Assembly (NCBI GenBank): GCA_009667805.1
Contig: CM019064.1
Location: forward strand, 106,614,328-106,678,327
Reading direction: 5' to 3'
Length of the DNA: 64,000 nucleotides
Source of the DNA: Leptobrachium leishanense
Lineage: Eukaryota; Chordata; Amphibia; Anura; Megophryidae
Position 1 is the stretch's first letter; every line of letters begins with the position of its first letter. Under the pieces are notes generated by a model. It was not told the DNA's origin and searched no databases. It saw only the letters and a list, made by a program, of their open reading frames with translations. This document shows, one piece after another, positions 11,835 through 24,607 of the stretch. Both the position numbers and the translations under genes were made by a program.

Positions 11835-13490
11835 GCAAACTATGGAAAGTTATACTTTTTATATACCATCACGGTGGTCATCACAATGCTTATTAAGCTG
11901 TGTGTACATGTTATATTTTATATGTCTATTCCATAAATCAGAAAAAGTAATTTTCAGGTTCTTTATCAAGAACCAAATTAAAAAAAATATCCCAAAAGTG
12001 TAGAGATTACCCTAAAATGTCAAAAGCAGGAGTGTTTACACCCTTCTGTGCATGCCTGTGATCATGGTATAAGTGTTCAATGTCAGGATCATTGGGTCAA
12101 ACCTGTGAGCTGGAGGATTTTCTGTATGAGGTAATGTATTATTGTTGATTTTAGTCATGCCAGGATTTTAAGGTCACTCAACACCACTACTGGCAAGGAC
12201 ATTTTCAGAGCTGTAGAAGCAATATAATACATGTGCATTATACATAATAACCGAGGAGTCAACAGTACATTCTAAAAAAGTCATGTTTACAGAATGAGCG
12301 GATCTAAGGAGGTAAAATGTCATCGAATATATGCTTTACAAGTGAAATAGTTGAGAAGCGAAAGTCAGCAGGGCTATTGGAAAAAAAAAAACTCTGTGAA
12401 AGAAGGTTTTGTTTCTAGGTATTAGCCACAAAATAAACATGCTAAACTTTGTAACAAAAAAAACTAAGAAAGAAAAGAGTGAAAAATGTCACCGAAACTC
12501 ACAAATTAATATAAATCAGTAATAAAAGATTCGTTATAATCTCACATTTTGGTGTCTTATCGCTACTCACAACAAACAACAACACACAACAATTAATGGT
12601 CTTGTGCTAAATAACAGAAACATATTAAATATTACAAAGTATATCGTCATGGAAAACAAAAGGTATCAAATCACCATTATGAAATATAAACAGGAACCTT
12701 CTGAAGAAAAGTCAACATTTTAATCCACTGATACTGATTTTAAAGGATTAATGCTTCAACATGTAGCTTTGTCCTTTACAATTATAGTAAATGTATCTCA
12801 GAGAAAGGGTACCGGCATGTAGACAAAGCTGTAGACTGTGTCTCCAAAGAATGGAGCTCCCTCAAGCAGGGATTACATCATCATTTAATTTGCAGTCAGG
12901 TTGTTAATGCATTCAACAGCTGTCAGTATTATAGCCCAAACTCAGTTGTTTCTTAAATAAAGGTGTATTCAATCAGGACCACAGAAACAAAACAACTACA
13001 TTAGTCACACATCGGAAAGTTCTAACGATTACCCTTTCCTTGAAGAATTTATAATCTATTTATTTTTTTTACTTTAATTATTCCTTTCATTATGTGTTGA
13101 TAATATTAATGCTTTGTGAATCTCTGATATTTTCTATATTTGTACACATGGCCGGAATTACATCTCAGGTGCCTGTAGGCACAGAGTTCTGGAGAACCCG
13201 CAACCCCCTCCAAAGGTAACAAAAAGGTTGGGGAGGTATTTTCTTGGGGACACATTACACATTTTAAAAAAATGGAAAAACAGGTTTTTCATGAGTGGGG
13301 GCAGGATGCATGAAGTAGTGAAGGGGAAGCGCTTAGGATGAGCACCTGGAGTTCAGTTCAAACTGCTCAGTCATGTTGTCCTGCTCTCCCTGTGATGATG
13401 ACCCATGTCTGATTTTTTTTAGTTTTACAAAGCCAGGCACCCCCTGTGGTGGGTGCCTGCAGGCACCTAATATCTGAAACGACTGACTTC
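11835..13490. other. No gene or clear repeat seen
   Basis: AT-rich sequence without convincing frames, ends or periodicity. Confidence 0.4.
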
Positions 13491-13491
13491 A

Positions 13492-14392
13492 CCCCAACTC
13501 AGTCTGGATAGATCGATCCGAGCTAAAATAACCCCTGGGATAATCCAGTCTTTTCGATTAGCGAGGGTGTTATATCAGACAGAGGCAGCTCGTAATAACT
13601 TTTATATTTATTATGATGAGAAAAATGTATCACAGTGCATGTTACATAAAAATAGATATGATAATTAATAATTACACACACAAGCAGAGAAATAAAAAAA
13701 GGATTAAAAACACAGAACCCACGTATGAGTCAGCAAGATAAAAGGACATCTGTGACCCCCTGAGGCTGGGATTGGAAAAACAGCAAATTCCCACTTTGCG
13801 TGGCCCCAGAAAAAGAATAAGCACTGAGCATGGCTCTTGCCACACAGCGCATAACGCTCCCCCAGCTTTATGCTCATAGATGGTACAGTCCGCCCACTCC
13901 TGGTAATTCATGAGCATGCTCAGTTCACTTCTTATTAAATTTTTTATGATACCTTTTGAATTATATTATCAACAGATAGTTTTGAACTACAAAGGCATAA
14001 TTGCTTCTTTGCTATTCATGGTTAGATACAGAGTCGCTGCCACTGAGTCTGGGAGAACACTCTTCAGTGTGCTTGAGTTGTTAGCCCCCCCTGCTGAGTA
14101 GACCAAATGGGCAATTTCCCCTATCCTGCAGTTTACATTCACCATTCACACCTTCCATGGCCTCAAAGGGGAGCTTAATTGCTTGATTCAGGGACATTCA
14201 AATCTTTGAATTAACTACTCTAAAACACGTCAACTCAGGCTTCAAAAAGGAAACTTAATTGTGTTGTATCTCAATTTCTATACACAAGAAATATGAACGA
14301 TTGATAACTGCTCATGCTTCATATGACGTTATCCCGGTCACACAGTCTACATGCTGTCATCTAGTGATATATGGGGAGAATTGGTTCCCTTC
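13492..14392. other. Unresolved repeat-like stretch, possible LTR
   Basis: Begins TGACTTCACCCC and ends GGTTCCCTTCACA, resembling TG...CA ends with inverted similarity to the TGTCAGGAACC-type LTRs. I could not find a matching target duplication, and there is no coding capacity. Low-confidence call. Confidence 0.25.
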
Positions 14393-14394
14393 AC

Positions 14395-15255
14395 AATCCC
14401 ATTACTCCTGAATAGCAAAGTAAAATTAGCAGACTGCCACGTAGTACATAACAGACAAGGAAAAGTATCACCTGTACTCAAAAGTCTATAAACCTACAAA
14501 AAAAGATTTTTTTTTAACTTAAATGGTCATTGAAATAATAAGCCTACTGATATGTCAAAGCAATTCTCTTGGATGGGTCCTAACATAATACACACTTAAA
14601 AACACAAATTGATCTGGTTGACTAGTGGGACTGATCATTTGCGGAGTAATATTTTAGAGCTGTCAGCCTTGCATAATGTGGTATGACTGTAGGCTAGAAT
14701 AAATACATTGTGCTTCATGTGTGGAAAGTCAATGTTAGTTAGATATTTGTTCATATAGAACTTATCGTATATTTTTTGCACGTGACATAGTGTTTCAATG
14801 GGTTTTCATCTGACCAGTTCAGCTCATTTTTCTTGTGAGGAGAGAGTCAATATTTTCATGTGAAGCGCTTTTAATTGTCAGCAGAATGGCAATTTCTATG
14901 TGAAAGATCCCATCTGAAAAATATTTTATGGACTTTTTCACATGTTGTTAAATCTGATTTCCCTGGCAAAGTTGTTACCTTTGACAATTTTATTAAAATT
15001 AATAAAATAAAATAATACATTTTGTTCAAATTAATAAAAAGGAATTCAATGTAATGGTTTTCTTAATTTCCAGTAAATGATTATATTCATAAGTTCTTTA
15101 CATGTGTTGAGATTTAACAAACAATAAATTACATACATATTTAATAACATAGTAAATGATGTAGACATGATAAGTGAATTTGCTTGAGTTAATCTAAGTT
15201 AGAAAGTTTGGCAACTGTGTCTTAAATCCTTAGCTGCAGACAACGTACTGGACAT
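14395..15255. other. No gene or clear repeat seen
   Basis: AT-rich. No frame with recognisable motifs. Confidence 0.4.
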
Positions 15256-15258
15256 GTT

Positions 15259-15952
15259 GGGCTCTAATACATTCTTTGCGCAAAAAAGCTCGCACAGCGT
15301 GTTATTTTGTGCTCAAAGCATTAAACATTAATGCGTGTAAATTAACACTGGTATTACAATCCTCGCGCATTTTCATCTGTCAAAAAATAACGCGCTTAAA
15401 AAAGATGCTCAAAACTGTTTTTTAACGCAATTCATCCAATTAAGAACCAATTAAGAACCACAATTGTCTCCCGTTAGTTTTTGCGCCTGCCAAAATCAAT
15501 CTGAGTATATATGCTGCAGCAATAATAAAAACACACGAAACGTATCAATTTTATTGTTTGGGTATGCGTAGCATGTGTAACTATACTTTCCTCTTTTTTT
15601 TTGTACTGGTGTATTTGGGTTCGGCCAGGACGTTCAGATTTGCCGTTACCACCAGCTTTTCAAAGACGTTAAAATTATGTGCGCAAACGTTGTCCTTTAA
15701 ATTTTGCGCATAGTTTGTAATACCATCCGCATACCAATGCACAAACGCATTTGCGCTCACAATGTTAAGTATGGGATGCACACAGTAAATTGCGCTCGCA
15801 AAGGGTTCGCGCAGGTTCACCCGCGTTAGACGTTAATGCGCATTTTGTGCGCAAACGTTGTAATACGATGTTCAGTGCAAAGGGTTTTGCCCCTCGCGTT
15901 AATGCGTTTTTGCGCTGACACAACGTTGTGCGCGAAGAATGTAATAGGGCCC
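15259..15952. mobile_element. MITE with GGGCTCTAATACATTC ends, copy 1
   Basis: Left end GGGCTCTAATACATTCTTTG, right end the inverted GAATGTAATAGGGCCC. Rich in GCGCAAA/AACGTT segments. It aligns end to end in plan with the 28681-29418 copy, including the inner ATCAATTTTATTGTTTGGG-like segment and the flanking TATGCGTAGCATGTGTAACTA-type text. The superfamily is not certain. Confidence 0.8.
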
Positions 15953-15954
15953 CT

Positions 15955-16455
15955 TGTCGGGTTTTACCTGAGGGTGCGGACGATAGCCAGTGCGTGGCCA
16001 ATTGGATGGTGATCTGTGTCTCAAAGACGGTTAGCTGACATTTCGCTGTGAGACTGCTCCCTACACATTGGCGCCATTGAGCAAGGGTGTGATGACTCCA
16101 GAAAGGGAGGCCCCCCCATTTGAACCCCTGTATCTCCATTGCCAAGATTATTTGTGGTACTGTTGAAAAGCCCTTAGTTTGACTTTCACATTTGATACCA
16201 AACATGACCATGTAGAAAGTAAAAAATAAGCCGAAAATTAACTAAAAAAATTCTGGTGTAAAGAAGAAGCATTTTCCGCTTGCCATTTAGGAAGCAAACA
16301 ATGCTACAGCAATAACTCTCCCTCTCATTTCCCATGCTGGGAGCAAGTGTAGAGGAAATGGGGGAGAGGTGGGTGAACTGAACTCAAAACTTTCCAAACA
16401 ATTTCAAGACATCGGCCATTATGTCCAAAGTGTTGAAACTTTAGTGGCATATTCT
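15955..16455. other. Non-coding stretch beside the CCCTAA block
   Basis: The open frame covering part of it (15765-16211, minus) lies mainly in MITE sequence and has no domain. Confidence 0.35.
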
Positions 16456-16459
16456 GAAG

Positions 16460-17160
16460 CCCATTTGCAAACCCCCTAAACCCAACGCCCCAAACCTAAC
16501 TCTAACTCCCTAAACCTAGCCCTAAGCCTAACCCTAACTCTCTAAGCCTAACCCTAAACCCCTAAGCATAACCCCCTAAACCTAACCCTAACCCCAACTC
16601 TCTAACCCTAACTCCCTAAGCCTAACCCCTAACCTAACTCTAACTCTCTAAACCTAGCCCTAAGCCTAACCCTAACTCCCTAACCCTCACCCAAACTCTC
16701 TAACCTTAACTCCCTAAGCCTAACACCCTAACCCCTAACCCTAAGCCTAACCATAACTCCCTAATCCTAACCCCAACTCTCTAACCCTAACTCCCTAAGC
16801 CTAACACCCTAACCCTAACCCCTAACCTAACTCTAACTCTCTAAACCTAGCCCTAAGCCTAACCCTAACTCCCTAACCCTAACCCCCTAACTCTCTAACC
16901 CTAACTCCCTAAACCTAAACCTAACCCCCTAACTCTCTAACCCTAACTCCCTGAGCCTAAAACCCTAACTCCCTAACTCTCTATCCCTAACACCAACCCT
17001 AACCCCCTAACCCCCTAAACCTAACCCCCAAACCTAGCCCTAAATCTAACCCCTTAAACCTAAGCCTAACCCTAACCCCTAGACCTAAACCTAACCCTAA
17101 CCCCTAAGCCTAGCCTTAACCCCTAAGCCTAAGCATAACTCCCTAAGGGTTAGGTTGTTA
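16460..17160. repeat. Degenerate CCCTAA (telomere-like) block with a polarity switch
   Basis: About 700 bp of CCCTAA, CCCTAAG, CTCTAA and CCCCTAA variants. Longer repeat phrases such as CTAACTCCCTAAGCCTAAC recur irregularly. At about 17141-17175 the strand sense flips: ...CTCCCTAAGGGTTAGG... then GGGTTAG. It resembles an interstitial telomeric repeat that has decayed and partly expanded in larger units. Confidence 0.9.
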
Positions 17161-17179
17161 GGACTAGGGTTAGCCGCTC

Positions 17180-19160
17180 GGATTTTGGATGTGTGGAAGT
17201 TGGCTGTCAGGGAGTTGTCTGTGTAGGGAACTTGATATGTCGAGCACTTGTTCTGTCTGGAAGTTGGCCATCGGGATGTTGGCATTAGCGAACCTGGTTG
17301 TAGTAGTGATTTTGTCCGGCACCCGTGCAGCAGTTAGAGAGTTGCAAAGTACCAGTACCAATGTTCCAGTAGTTCTGTTTTTGTGTTTTATTGTTTATTA
17401 TCCATTATACTATGACTAGTGAGTTTTCATGCTTACCCAATTGTATACCCGTAATGGGTTAATACAACAGAATACATGTGTTTTGTAATTTTGTGTCTAT
17501 TTTCCATACATCCCCACATGGATATAATATCTTTGAGTAAACAATTCTTGAGTGTTAAAAAAGAAAATATACTGCAGCATCTGCTTGACACATTATTCTG
17601 TTGAAACTATAAGTTAACCTTCTTGGTTACTGTAGCATTTGCAACCATGTAGAAAGGAGTGTTGACTGTGTTACTGTTGTTCAAGTCTTATTAAAACAAT
17701 TTCATGAAATACCTTATAACTACATTTATGAATAATATTTAGAAAATCAAAGTTCTTAATGTACTTTGCAAAGCCGTAAAGAGAAACATATACGTTTTTG
17801 TATATTTACTATGATTATTTCGAGTTCTGGTAAGCATGCAAGAGATTGTTTTAAGGAGTTGTCAGGTAGAAATGATACATATTATGTTTATGTACCCCAA
17901 AATAATCTCATTTCCTTTCGACTTAATGACTGAAAGGATATTGAAGCGTGTTAAGCTGATGACATTTTATTGAATGCATCATTAGACTTTTAATGTGTTT
18001 TGCCATGTGTCAGCCATTACTCGACAAAGTTACAATACAGTAAATATATATGTTGTCAACAAGAAGAATTCAAGCAGGAAATCTTTTAGAAATGTCTTCC
18101 AGGCACCCATTAATGCATTTGCAAAAAATCTTCGTTAAGTGTTCTAGGTCTAAGTAGTCCAAAAATGTACATAGTAATGCGAAGGAAAGTCAAACAAAGT
18201 GAGTGTTTCATTCAACTATAGTAACTTAAATAATGCTACATTGTAATAATAACTGCTTTGATCTGGGGCAAACCATTGGTGGATAGTTTGTTTATTTATA
18301 GATATACATTTTATGGGCTTTTCTGCTAGAATTGGTGACACAATTATTCATTGAAATTTATATGAGTAATTCTAAGTGTTATTGATAAATTAAATCTTTT
18401 TTTCTATTATTTCTGACCTAAACAGCTGCTGCAAAGACATACATTCAGTATGAGCTATTATGTCTTTCCGGCTTCCTAGCACCAACTAAACAATGAGGTA
18501 ATGACAGCCCCTTTAGTAGTTGTGAACATAGTAGTGGCTGGATTAATAAATCTTCTGTGATGCAAAAGAATTCCAGCAGTGCACATCAATATAGGACTCC
18601 ATGGAGAGACATGCAAGATCACAAGAACATGGTCCTGCTGGATCATGCTTTACAACTGTGCTTAAATTGGCAAACCAGTCATTATTTTTCAAAATTAGCC
18701 AATGAGAAAAGCTCATTATTGAAGCTGTCAGATATGCTTTTGATATGATTTTGATGACTTAATTGATTGAATTAATTGAGCTATTAAAATTAGGAATTTC
18801 TTTTACAGGTTCAATAATATGAATTAGAGGTGGTGGACATCAAGGAAGCACACTTTTCTTATCCCATCATCCCCATATCAATGGAATGGTGACAACATCA
18901 TATTTTTACTACTCAATTTATACTGAAAACAGAGATGTGAGAAAAAATGAACCTTGATTAATTTATTGAATAAGGAGATATCTGAAACCAGACAAAATAT
19001 ACCTCGTGATATCTTGACATTATCTTGACCCTTAAACAGGGGGGATTTATAAACATCACAATGGGTCCCATGGAGTAGAAGGGCACAGGGCCCTATTGAC
19101 TACCTCGCAGCTGACCTGGTATACAATATTTTCATAAGTATAGTGTCCTACAGTAAATCA
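17180..19160. other. No gene seen
   Basis: AT-rich unique-looking sequence. Nothing supportable. Confidence 0.4.
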
Positions 19161-19561
19161 TATCATAATTCCTATAGATATAGAGCACTGAAATGTCGGT
19201 GACAGCATTCACCACAGGGTCCCCGAAGTGCAGGGAAAAGGCTGCCGAATGCCACCGTCAAACCACTGCAAACCCGCCAACCTGCCGATCATCTGTCGCA
19301 AACACGCGGACAGCCGTCATACGGAGCCGACGAGCCACAGGAGCACAGCGCCGTGCAGCCACAGGAGAAAGCAGACAAGCCGCCGGACGAGTAAAAGAAA
19401 CAACAAAACAATACGATTTAAAGTGTCCAAAATGAAACGATGTTTGCTTAAAATAGTACTGAATGAAAATGCCTGGAATTTACATATAAGGTCCTATGAA
19501 TGATAATAAAAAGGTCTGTTACAGAAAAAAGAAAAAAATGCTTTAAAAGAAAAAAGAACCG

Positions 19562-19598
19562 ACTGAGGAAGCCACACTGTGTGGCAAAACGCGTCTGG
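19562..19598 (+). ncRNA. Hammerhead-ribozyme-like motif (degenerate), site 1
   Basis: CTGAGGA (core CTGATGA with one change) at 19563, then a self-complementary stem GCCACACTGTGTGGC, then CAAAACGCGTC. The expected GAAAC is changed at its first base. An extra A separates the core from the stem, as at the other sites. It is followed within about 100 bp by an AT-rich tract containing ATTAAA. Association with Penelope-like retroelement ends is inference. Confidence 0.55.
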
Positions 19599-20474
19599 GT
19601 ATACTGGCTGTGCCAGATTTTGTATTTTATTCATTTTATTTTGTTTTTATGTCAAATTAAATTTTCTTTGCATCAGTCCCTGGTGTTTTTGCTGACTAAA
19701 GAGGTTTCTATGGGCTTTTCCTTCAATAAGTCCACAGGCGATTGATCCCAGAGCTTGGCTTTAAGCTCCAACACACGTGAGTGCAATTCCTTCATCAGTA
19801 CTTTACTGTGTGTTCAACAGACCTACGCAAGGGAGTTTCTCTTCTTTCCACATGTTTCTTCATATACCGACATCGGAAGCGAACCATCATCACTGAAGGT
19901 TGTAGGTCACCTCCTTCAGAAGGGAACCAATGACCACATGCGCTGACCCGCTCAGAGCCAGTGTTGGGGCTCTCCTTTTGTGAGTGGGAATAACATAATA
20001 TTCACTGTATCCACTATTACATTTCGTCTACACTATTGTATTCTCTTTGTTTTTCATAACATATGTGGACGGTATTACATAAGAGAACAACCACAAGATC
20101 CTACAGCGACTGTCATCGCGCCGCCAGTTACGTATTTGTTGTTTATTGTTCACTGGTTTGGGGGAAACCACTGATTGCTGGTTGGCTTTGGAGATTTGGT
20201 GGCGGTACAGGCGGGGGCGCCTACCACTTTGGTTGTATTGTAAAATAATAAACAGTTTATTAGATATTGAATAAAAACTAGAATATTTTTTAACACTGAA
20301 GCCTATGGGATTCGCCTGAATAAACCTGCCGAATAAAACAGCAGCGCACTTCGGCAACTTTTCACTGCTGTTCGTTGTTCTCTGAATAGTTTAACCATTG
20401 CTTCTCTATGGGGAATTTCACTGCCTTCGAGCAGGCACCATATTTCCTGGCAGTTCACCAAAATTTGGCGAACT

Positions 20475-20672
20475 GGGTGGAGTAGAGGTAACATCACTGC
20501 TCTGTGTGGAGAGAGCCTGTGGAGACATGGGTTCGATCCCAGCAAGAGCACCTCTCCAGTAAGTGTCCTTGGGCAAGACACCTAACGGTACATACGCGCC
20601 ACCCGGGACATACTTGAAAACGAGAGAAATCTCAATGTATCCTTCCTGGTAAAATCCTTTCTCAAAAAAAAA
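20475..20672 (+). mobile_element. tRNA-derived SINE, 5-bp target duplication
   Basis: Inserted into the mirror-symmetric arm of the surrounding MITE. The flanks GAACT (20470-20474 and 20673-20677) are a target duplication. It contains a Pol III B box (GGTTCGATCCC at about 20530) and a body segment CCTTGGGCAAGACAC like the LINE-related part of many vertebrate SINEs. It ends in a short A-tract. Confidence 0.85.
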
Positions 20673-20789
20673 GAACTGCCTGCTCTCTGTAAAGCCGAAC
20701 GGCCCCGAAATGGCACCATATGGGGAAAATCCCTGTTCGGTGACATTTCGGGGCCAGATCAGCTCTCTCTGAATAACCCCTTAATTCAG

Positions 20790-21585
20790 ATGCAAATGTG
20801 CAATGACATACATTAAAACAACATTTAACTGGAAACTCCATGCTCACATCTTTCAAAGCTGAGTAAGGCAAGATCAATCCATGCAAGGATTTCTCTATAG
20901 CCTTTTCAAAAACCTATTAGAATAACTATTTTTTGTGCCAAATTCTCTTGAAATCAATGAGTTAAACAGTCTAAACACACATACCCCCTTTAACTGTCTT
21001 TTCACCAGCCACATGGGAATTATACACTGTTACAACTTTAATTGTAACTCTGCAAGAAGAATAGGGTGTTTGTCTGAAACATATTTCACCTTTAGACCTG
21101 TGCGTCAGTGTGTTCGTTTTTCCCCTCAGTTCCCACAGGAAAATGTATTATTATTAAAAGTGCTGAATTACAAATGAAGCTGACCTGATATTTATCCTTT
21201 TGATCTTTCGTCTATGATCACATTACACTGCTCCTCAGAAGGTCATGACAAGTTTGCATCTTATATTAAATTCATGCAAGATTTTATGCCATTATGTATT
21301 AATTATGCACGTGATTTGGCAAACAATTAATTCGTTTTCCACTAAGATTTTTCAATAGGTGTAATTTGAGCGGACGATTATAGTAAAAAAAATGTATTGA
21401 TACAATTACGTTTAGTAGATTATCTGCTACATACAGAATGAGTCATTTAAGTGTGGATAATTGGAGAAAATACAATTTTTTTTCTATAAAAACGGATTAT
21501 ATACAAAAAAGTGGTTATAGCGCTATTGCTAACAGAATGAAACTGCTGCAAGGACAAAATATACAGCACACACTCCGTATATACC
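20790..21585. other. No gene seen
   Basis: AT-rich; leads into the 21592 palindrome. Confidence 0.4.
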
Positions 21586-21591
21586 AATGAC

Positions 21592-21833
21592 AAATAAAAT
21601 ATATAGATAAAGTCCTGGGGCAAAGAATGAGAGAGTCCACAAAAATGTTTTGCTGTTTTTCGTGTAACCTAGATTGGAAACAAAAAGATGGAGACATACA
21701 TTGCGCAGTAGACGTACTGCGCAATGTATGTCTCCATCTTTTTGTTTCCAATCTAGGTTACACGAAAAATAGAAAAACCTTTTTGTGGACTCTCTCACTC
21801 TTTGCGCGAGGACTTCATCTATATATTTTATTT
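21592..21833. repeat. Near-perfect palindrome, 119-bp arms, 4-nt centre
   Basis: The left arm 21592-21710 and right arm 21715-21833 are reverse complements without indels and with few mismatches. The centre is GACG between CGCAGTA and TACTGCG. The open frames called on both strands here are mirror images of each other. Confidence 0.92.
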
Positions 21834-21839
21834 ATAAAA

Positions 21840-22870
21840 ATGGATTCATTTATTATATTTTCAAATAAGGTATTGCGCAAATATTTGGTCATTAACACAC
21901 ATTTCTTGTTAAAATTGAGATCACATGGAAAATGTGAACTATTTTGCATCCATAGTAGGGAATCAATTATATTAATATTATTCTTTATTAAATCTTCCTG
22001 TGAACTGGAAAGTCAGGCTAGTTTCTTCATAAAATGAAGAGCTGGGTAGAGGATCACATGATTAATACCAGAGCTCCTCAATATCTGCTGCTGTGACTAA
22101 TTAAACCCCAGCAATGCATTCCTGAGTCGCTGGCATGTTGTTACCCATGTGCTTTAAAATTCAGCATCCTCAACTCTTACATCTAAACAGCATATAGTCT
22201 GTAATTATATGAACATTAAAAGCTGACAGCGTACATTTAAATCGTAGAAAACCGAGGAGCCATTAAGAAAATAATTTTTTTATGTTTGAAAATGATTGAC
22301 AAGTTTAGATTCAAGCTAAAAAATCTGAAGCTTTTTCCTATTTTCAACTATATTCAAAAGAAAAACACATTGTATGAAGCTTCCAGGAAGCGTTCAAGTT
22401 GTTTCAATTTATGGAACCAATGCACTTGTTTAGAAGATCCGCTATGGGGGTTTTTTCTTCAAAAAACTTTTCCAGATGTCACTAAAGTTGATATAGGGTT
22501 TTATCACAATGTAGAGTCAGGAGTCTACTATTAAAAAATTTAAAAATACCAACCTATCATTTGAGTTCAGGACATTCTAAATGGATGATTAATTTTAAAC
22601 CTAATTGTGGATTTATAAATTTATACATTTGTAGTAAAAAAGAAATAACTTCAGGAAAATCATAAATAAGATTGATCAACATCAATTTTGTGAGAAGAAT
22701 TTTGCTGTCCAGAATCCATCGTTCCAACCAGTACCTATCCATTCCATATGGACTTATACTAACTTTTGTTAAATGTCTAGCAATGTCTTTTTTATACAAG
22801 TATTTCTAAGGAGAAATAGTTTTGCTGACTGTGGTAGATAAAATTACACCCACAACCTTCTCATTGGGAC
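21840..22870. other. No gene seen
   Basis: AT-rich; short frames without motifs. Confidence 0.4.
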
Positions 22871-22872
22871 TC

Positions 22873-23190
22873 TAAGGCCGGTGTCACACGAGTGTGGAGG
22901 GAACGTCTGTGAGAATAAATGTTCTTTCCGCTTGGATGTCCGTGTGACCACCTCGCTGAGTGCACGTTAATGCGCTCAGCCCTACAAAGCGTAAGTCTCC
23001 TATAGAGGATCACGCTTTTTAGACCCATCCCACGTCCGTTGTAGCATTTGGATGGTGAGGATTTCAGCCTGCCCGTTGTAACGTGCCACACGTTGCACCA
23101 TGTGGCCCTCCCAGTTGAATCCATCATAGCGCTGCGACGGATGCTGTGGGGAGGGGTCACTGCGGATGCGCTCATGTGACCATAGCCTAA
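22873..23190. mobile_element. MITE with TAAGGCCGGTGTCACACGAG ends, 318 bp
   Basis: Left end TAAGGCCGGTGTCACACGAG, right end inverted CATGTGACCATAGCCTAA. The inner text holds GCGTAAGTCTCCTATAGAGG-like and GGATGTCCGTGTGACC segments. Its ends match the insertion at 35059-35392. Confidence 0.75.
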
Positions 23191-23238
23191 GTTAAAATAC
23201 GACAGAGGAAACATGATAGATGAAGAAAATACTCTACA

Positions 23239-23377
23239 ATAGGGATCTCAAACTCTGGCCCACCTAGATGTTTATTGCCTACAATTCACAGAATTCTTTG
23301 AGTGCAATAGATGGATGTCAGAAAATCATTGGAGTTGTAGTTCATTAACATCTGAGAGGCTGAAGTTTGAGATCCCT
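23239..23377. mobile_element. hAT-type MITE, 139 bp
   Basis: Inverted ends GGGATCTCAAACTCTGG and AGTTTGAGATCCCT. Flanked by ACTCTACA (23231-23238) and CCTCTACA (23378-23385), an 8-bp duplication with one change, as expected for hAT elements. Confidence 0.8.
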
Positions 23378-23874
23378 CCTCTACAGCATGAGAAATTACT
23401 AATTCAGCCCGTTTTGGTCTATTGGGAAAATTTAGTACTACAGCCATACCTTACATGAAAAATTTTAGAATATAATATAGCTGAAAACTCACTTGTTATC
23501 TGATTAAGTTTTATTCTACAACATTTAACCTCTTTTTTCAATGTATATAAAACAGGTAATATTCATTCTATGTTTCTGACATAGTTCAGTGTTTTTGTAG
23601 TTCTTCTAGCGATTCCTCTGTAGTTCAAGATAAAGATTACATTAATATCATGATATACATGGTCCTTACCTTGGTTATTGAACTAAACTGGGCTATTGTC
23701 TCATGATTCAGGAACAAAACAAATCATGTCTTAAAACAATATGAGAAAAGATATTTAATTAATCTATTATTCACATCATATGAAATATTTATGATCGTAT
23801 TATTTTAACCTACCTCCCCTTTTTATTACCTTCTTGTAGTGTAAGGATGGCCGATGCACAGTAGATATTACCCT

Positions 23875-23908
23875 AATTACACACACACACACACACACAA
23901 ACACACAT
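23875..23908. repeat. (CA)n microsatellite
   Basis: A run of alternating A and C, about 17 units with one interruption. Confidence 0.95.
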
Positions 23909-24607
23909 AATTAGCCATACATCTATACACAAATATAGCCATATATTTATACAGACATCAATACATAGAAACAGGAATCCCAACACGTACCTCAAGTGGC
24001 TATATTTAGGCAGAGTGGCAACACTTCAGTCAAGTCAATGGCCTTTGTCATGCATCAATGCCATTTTTAGGTTCATTCACTGAGGTGTCCATTCTTTGGT
24101 TCATGTGTCAAGACAGTTGGTGAATCATCCCAAATTCTCGATTCAAAGAAATAAAATCTCAATTAAGGGACCACAAAACGAAATGCGTAGAACTGATTTT
24201 AAGTCGCAGGATACATTTTATATTATTTCATCACACCCACAAGTTCAATTTGTTGGTGAATTGAATTAAATTGAAAACAGAGCAGGTAGGCGGCTTGGCA
24301 ACCCACCCTCGGTCCCACCCCACACTAACCATTCATGGCTAGCTTAAATCAGAGTGGACTTTTTGATCTTTTCTGATTTAACCCATCATCTACTGGCCAC
24401 TGGTGGCAGGGTATAAGGAAGACAAGAGTCCCCCTAGCTTCTGAACCATGGGATTCTGGAGCAGGTGGACATCTTGACATCCCACCTCCTCTCCAGATGA
24501 ACTCCTCACCAACTGCCAATGAGCAAGTGTTTAATTAGATGATTAATTAGCATGCTCTCGGGATAATTTACCAGAAACCAACTGACTTAAATGAAACAAA
24601 ATATATA

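Larger units (their letters stand above)
19165..20781. mobile_element. Composite ~0.9-kb MITE (CAGGGTTATTCAAAGAG family), copy a, split by two insertions
   Basis: The left part (19185-19530) matches the left half of the 59085 copy (GGTCCCCGAAGTGCAGGGAA, TGATAATAAA). The right part (20245-20781) matches its right half (TTTATTAGATATTGAATAAAA, GCCTATGGGATTCGCCTGAA, TCTCTGAATAACCCC). Between them lies a ~700-bp insertion beginning near the ribozyme-like motif at 19562; a SINE is inserted at 20475. Confidence 0.78.

Noticed and set aside
15765..16211. 148-aa minus-strand frame
   Set aside because: Half lies in a MITE; no domain or conserved pattern.
16460..17160. True chromosome end
   Set aside because: The repeats are degenerate and flanked on both sides by ordinary sequence, so this is interstitial.
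21515..22037. Similar frames on opposite strands (FCCFSCNLDWKQKDGD)
   Set aside because: The identity is caused by the palindrome at 21592-21833, not by two genes.
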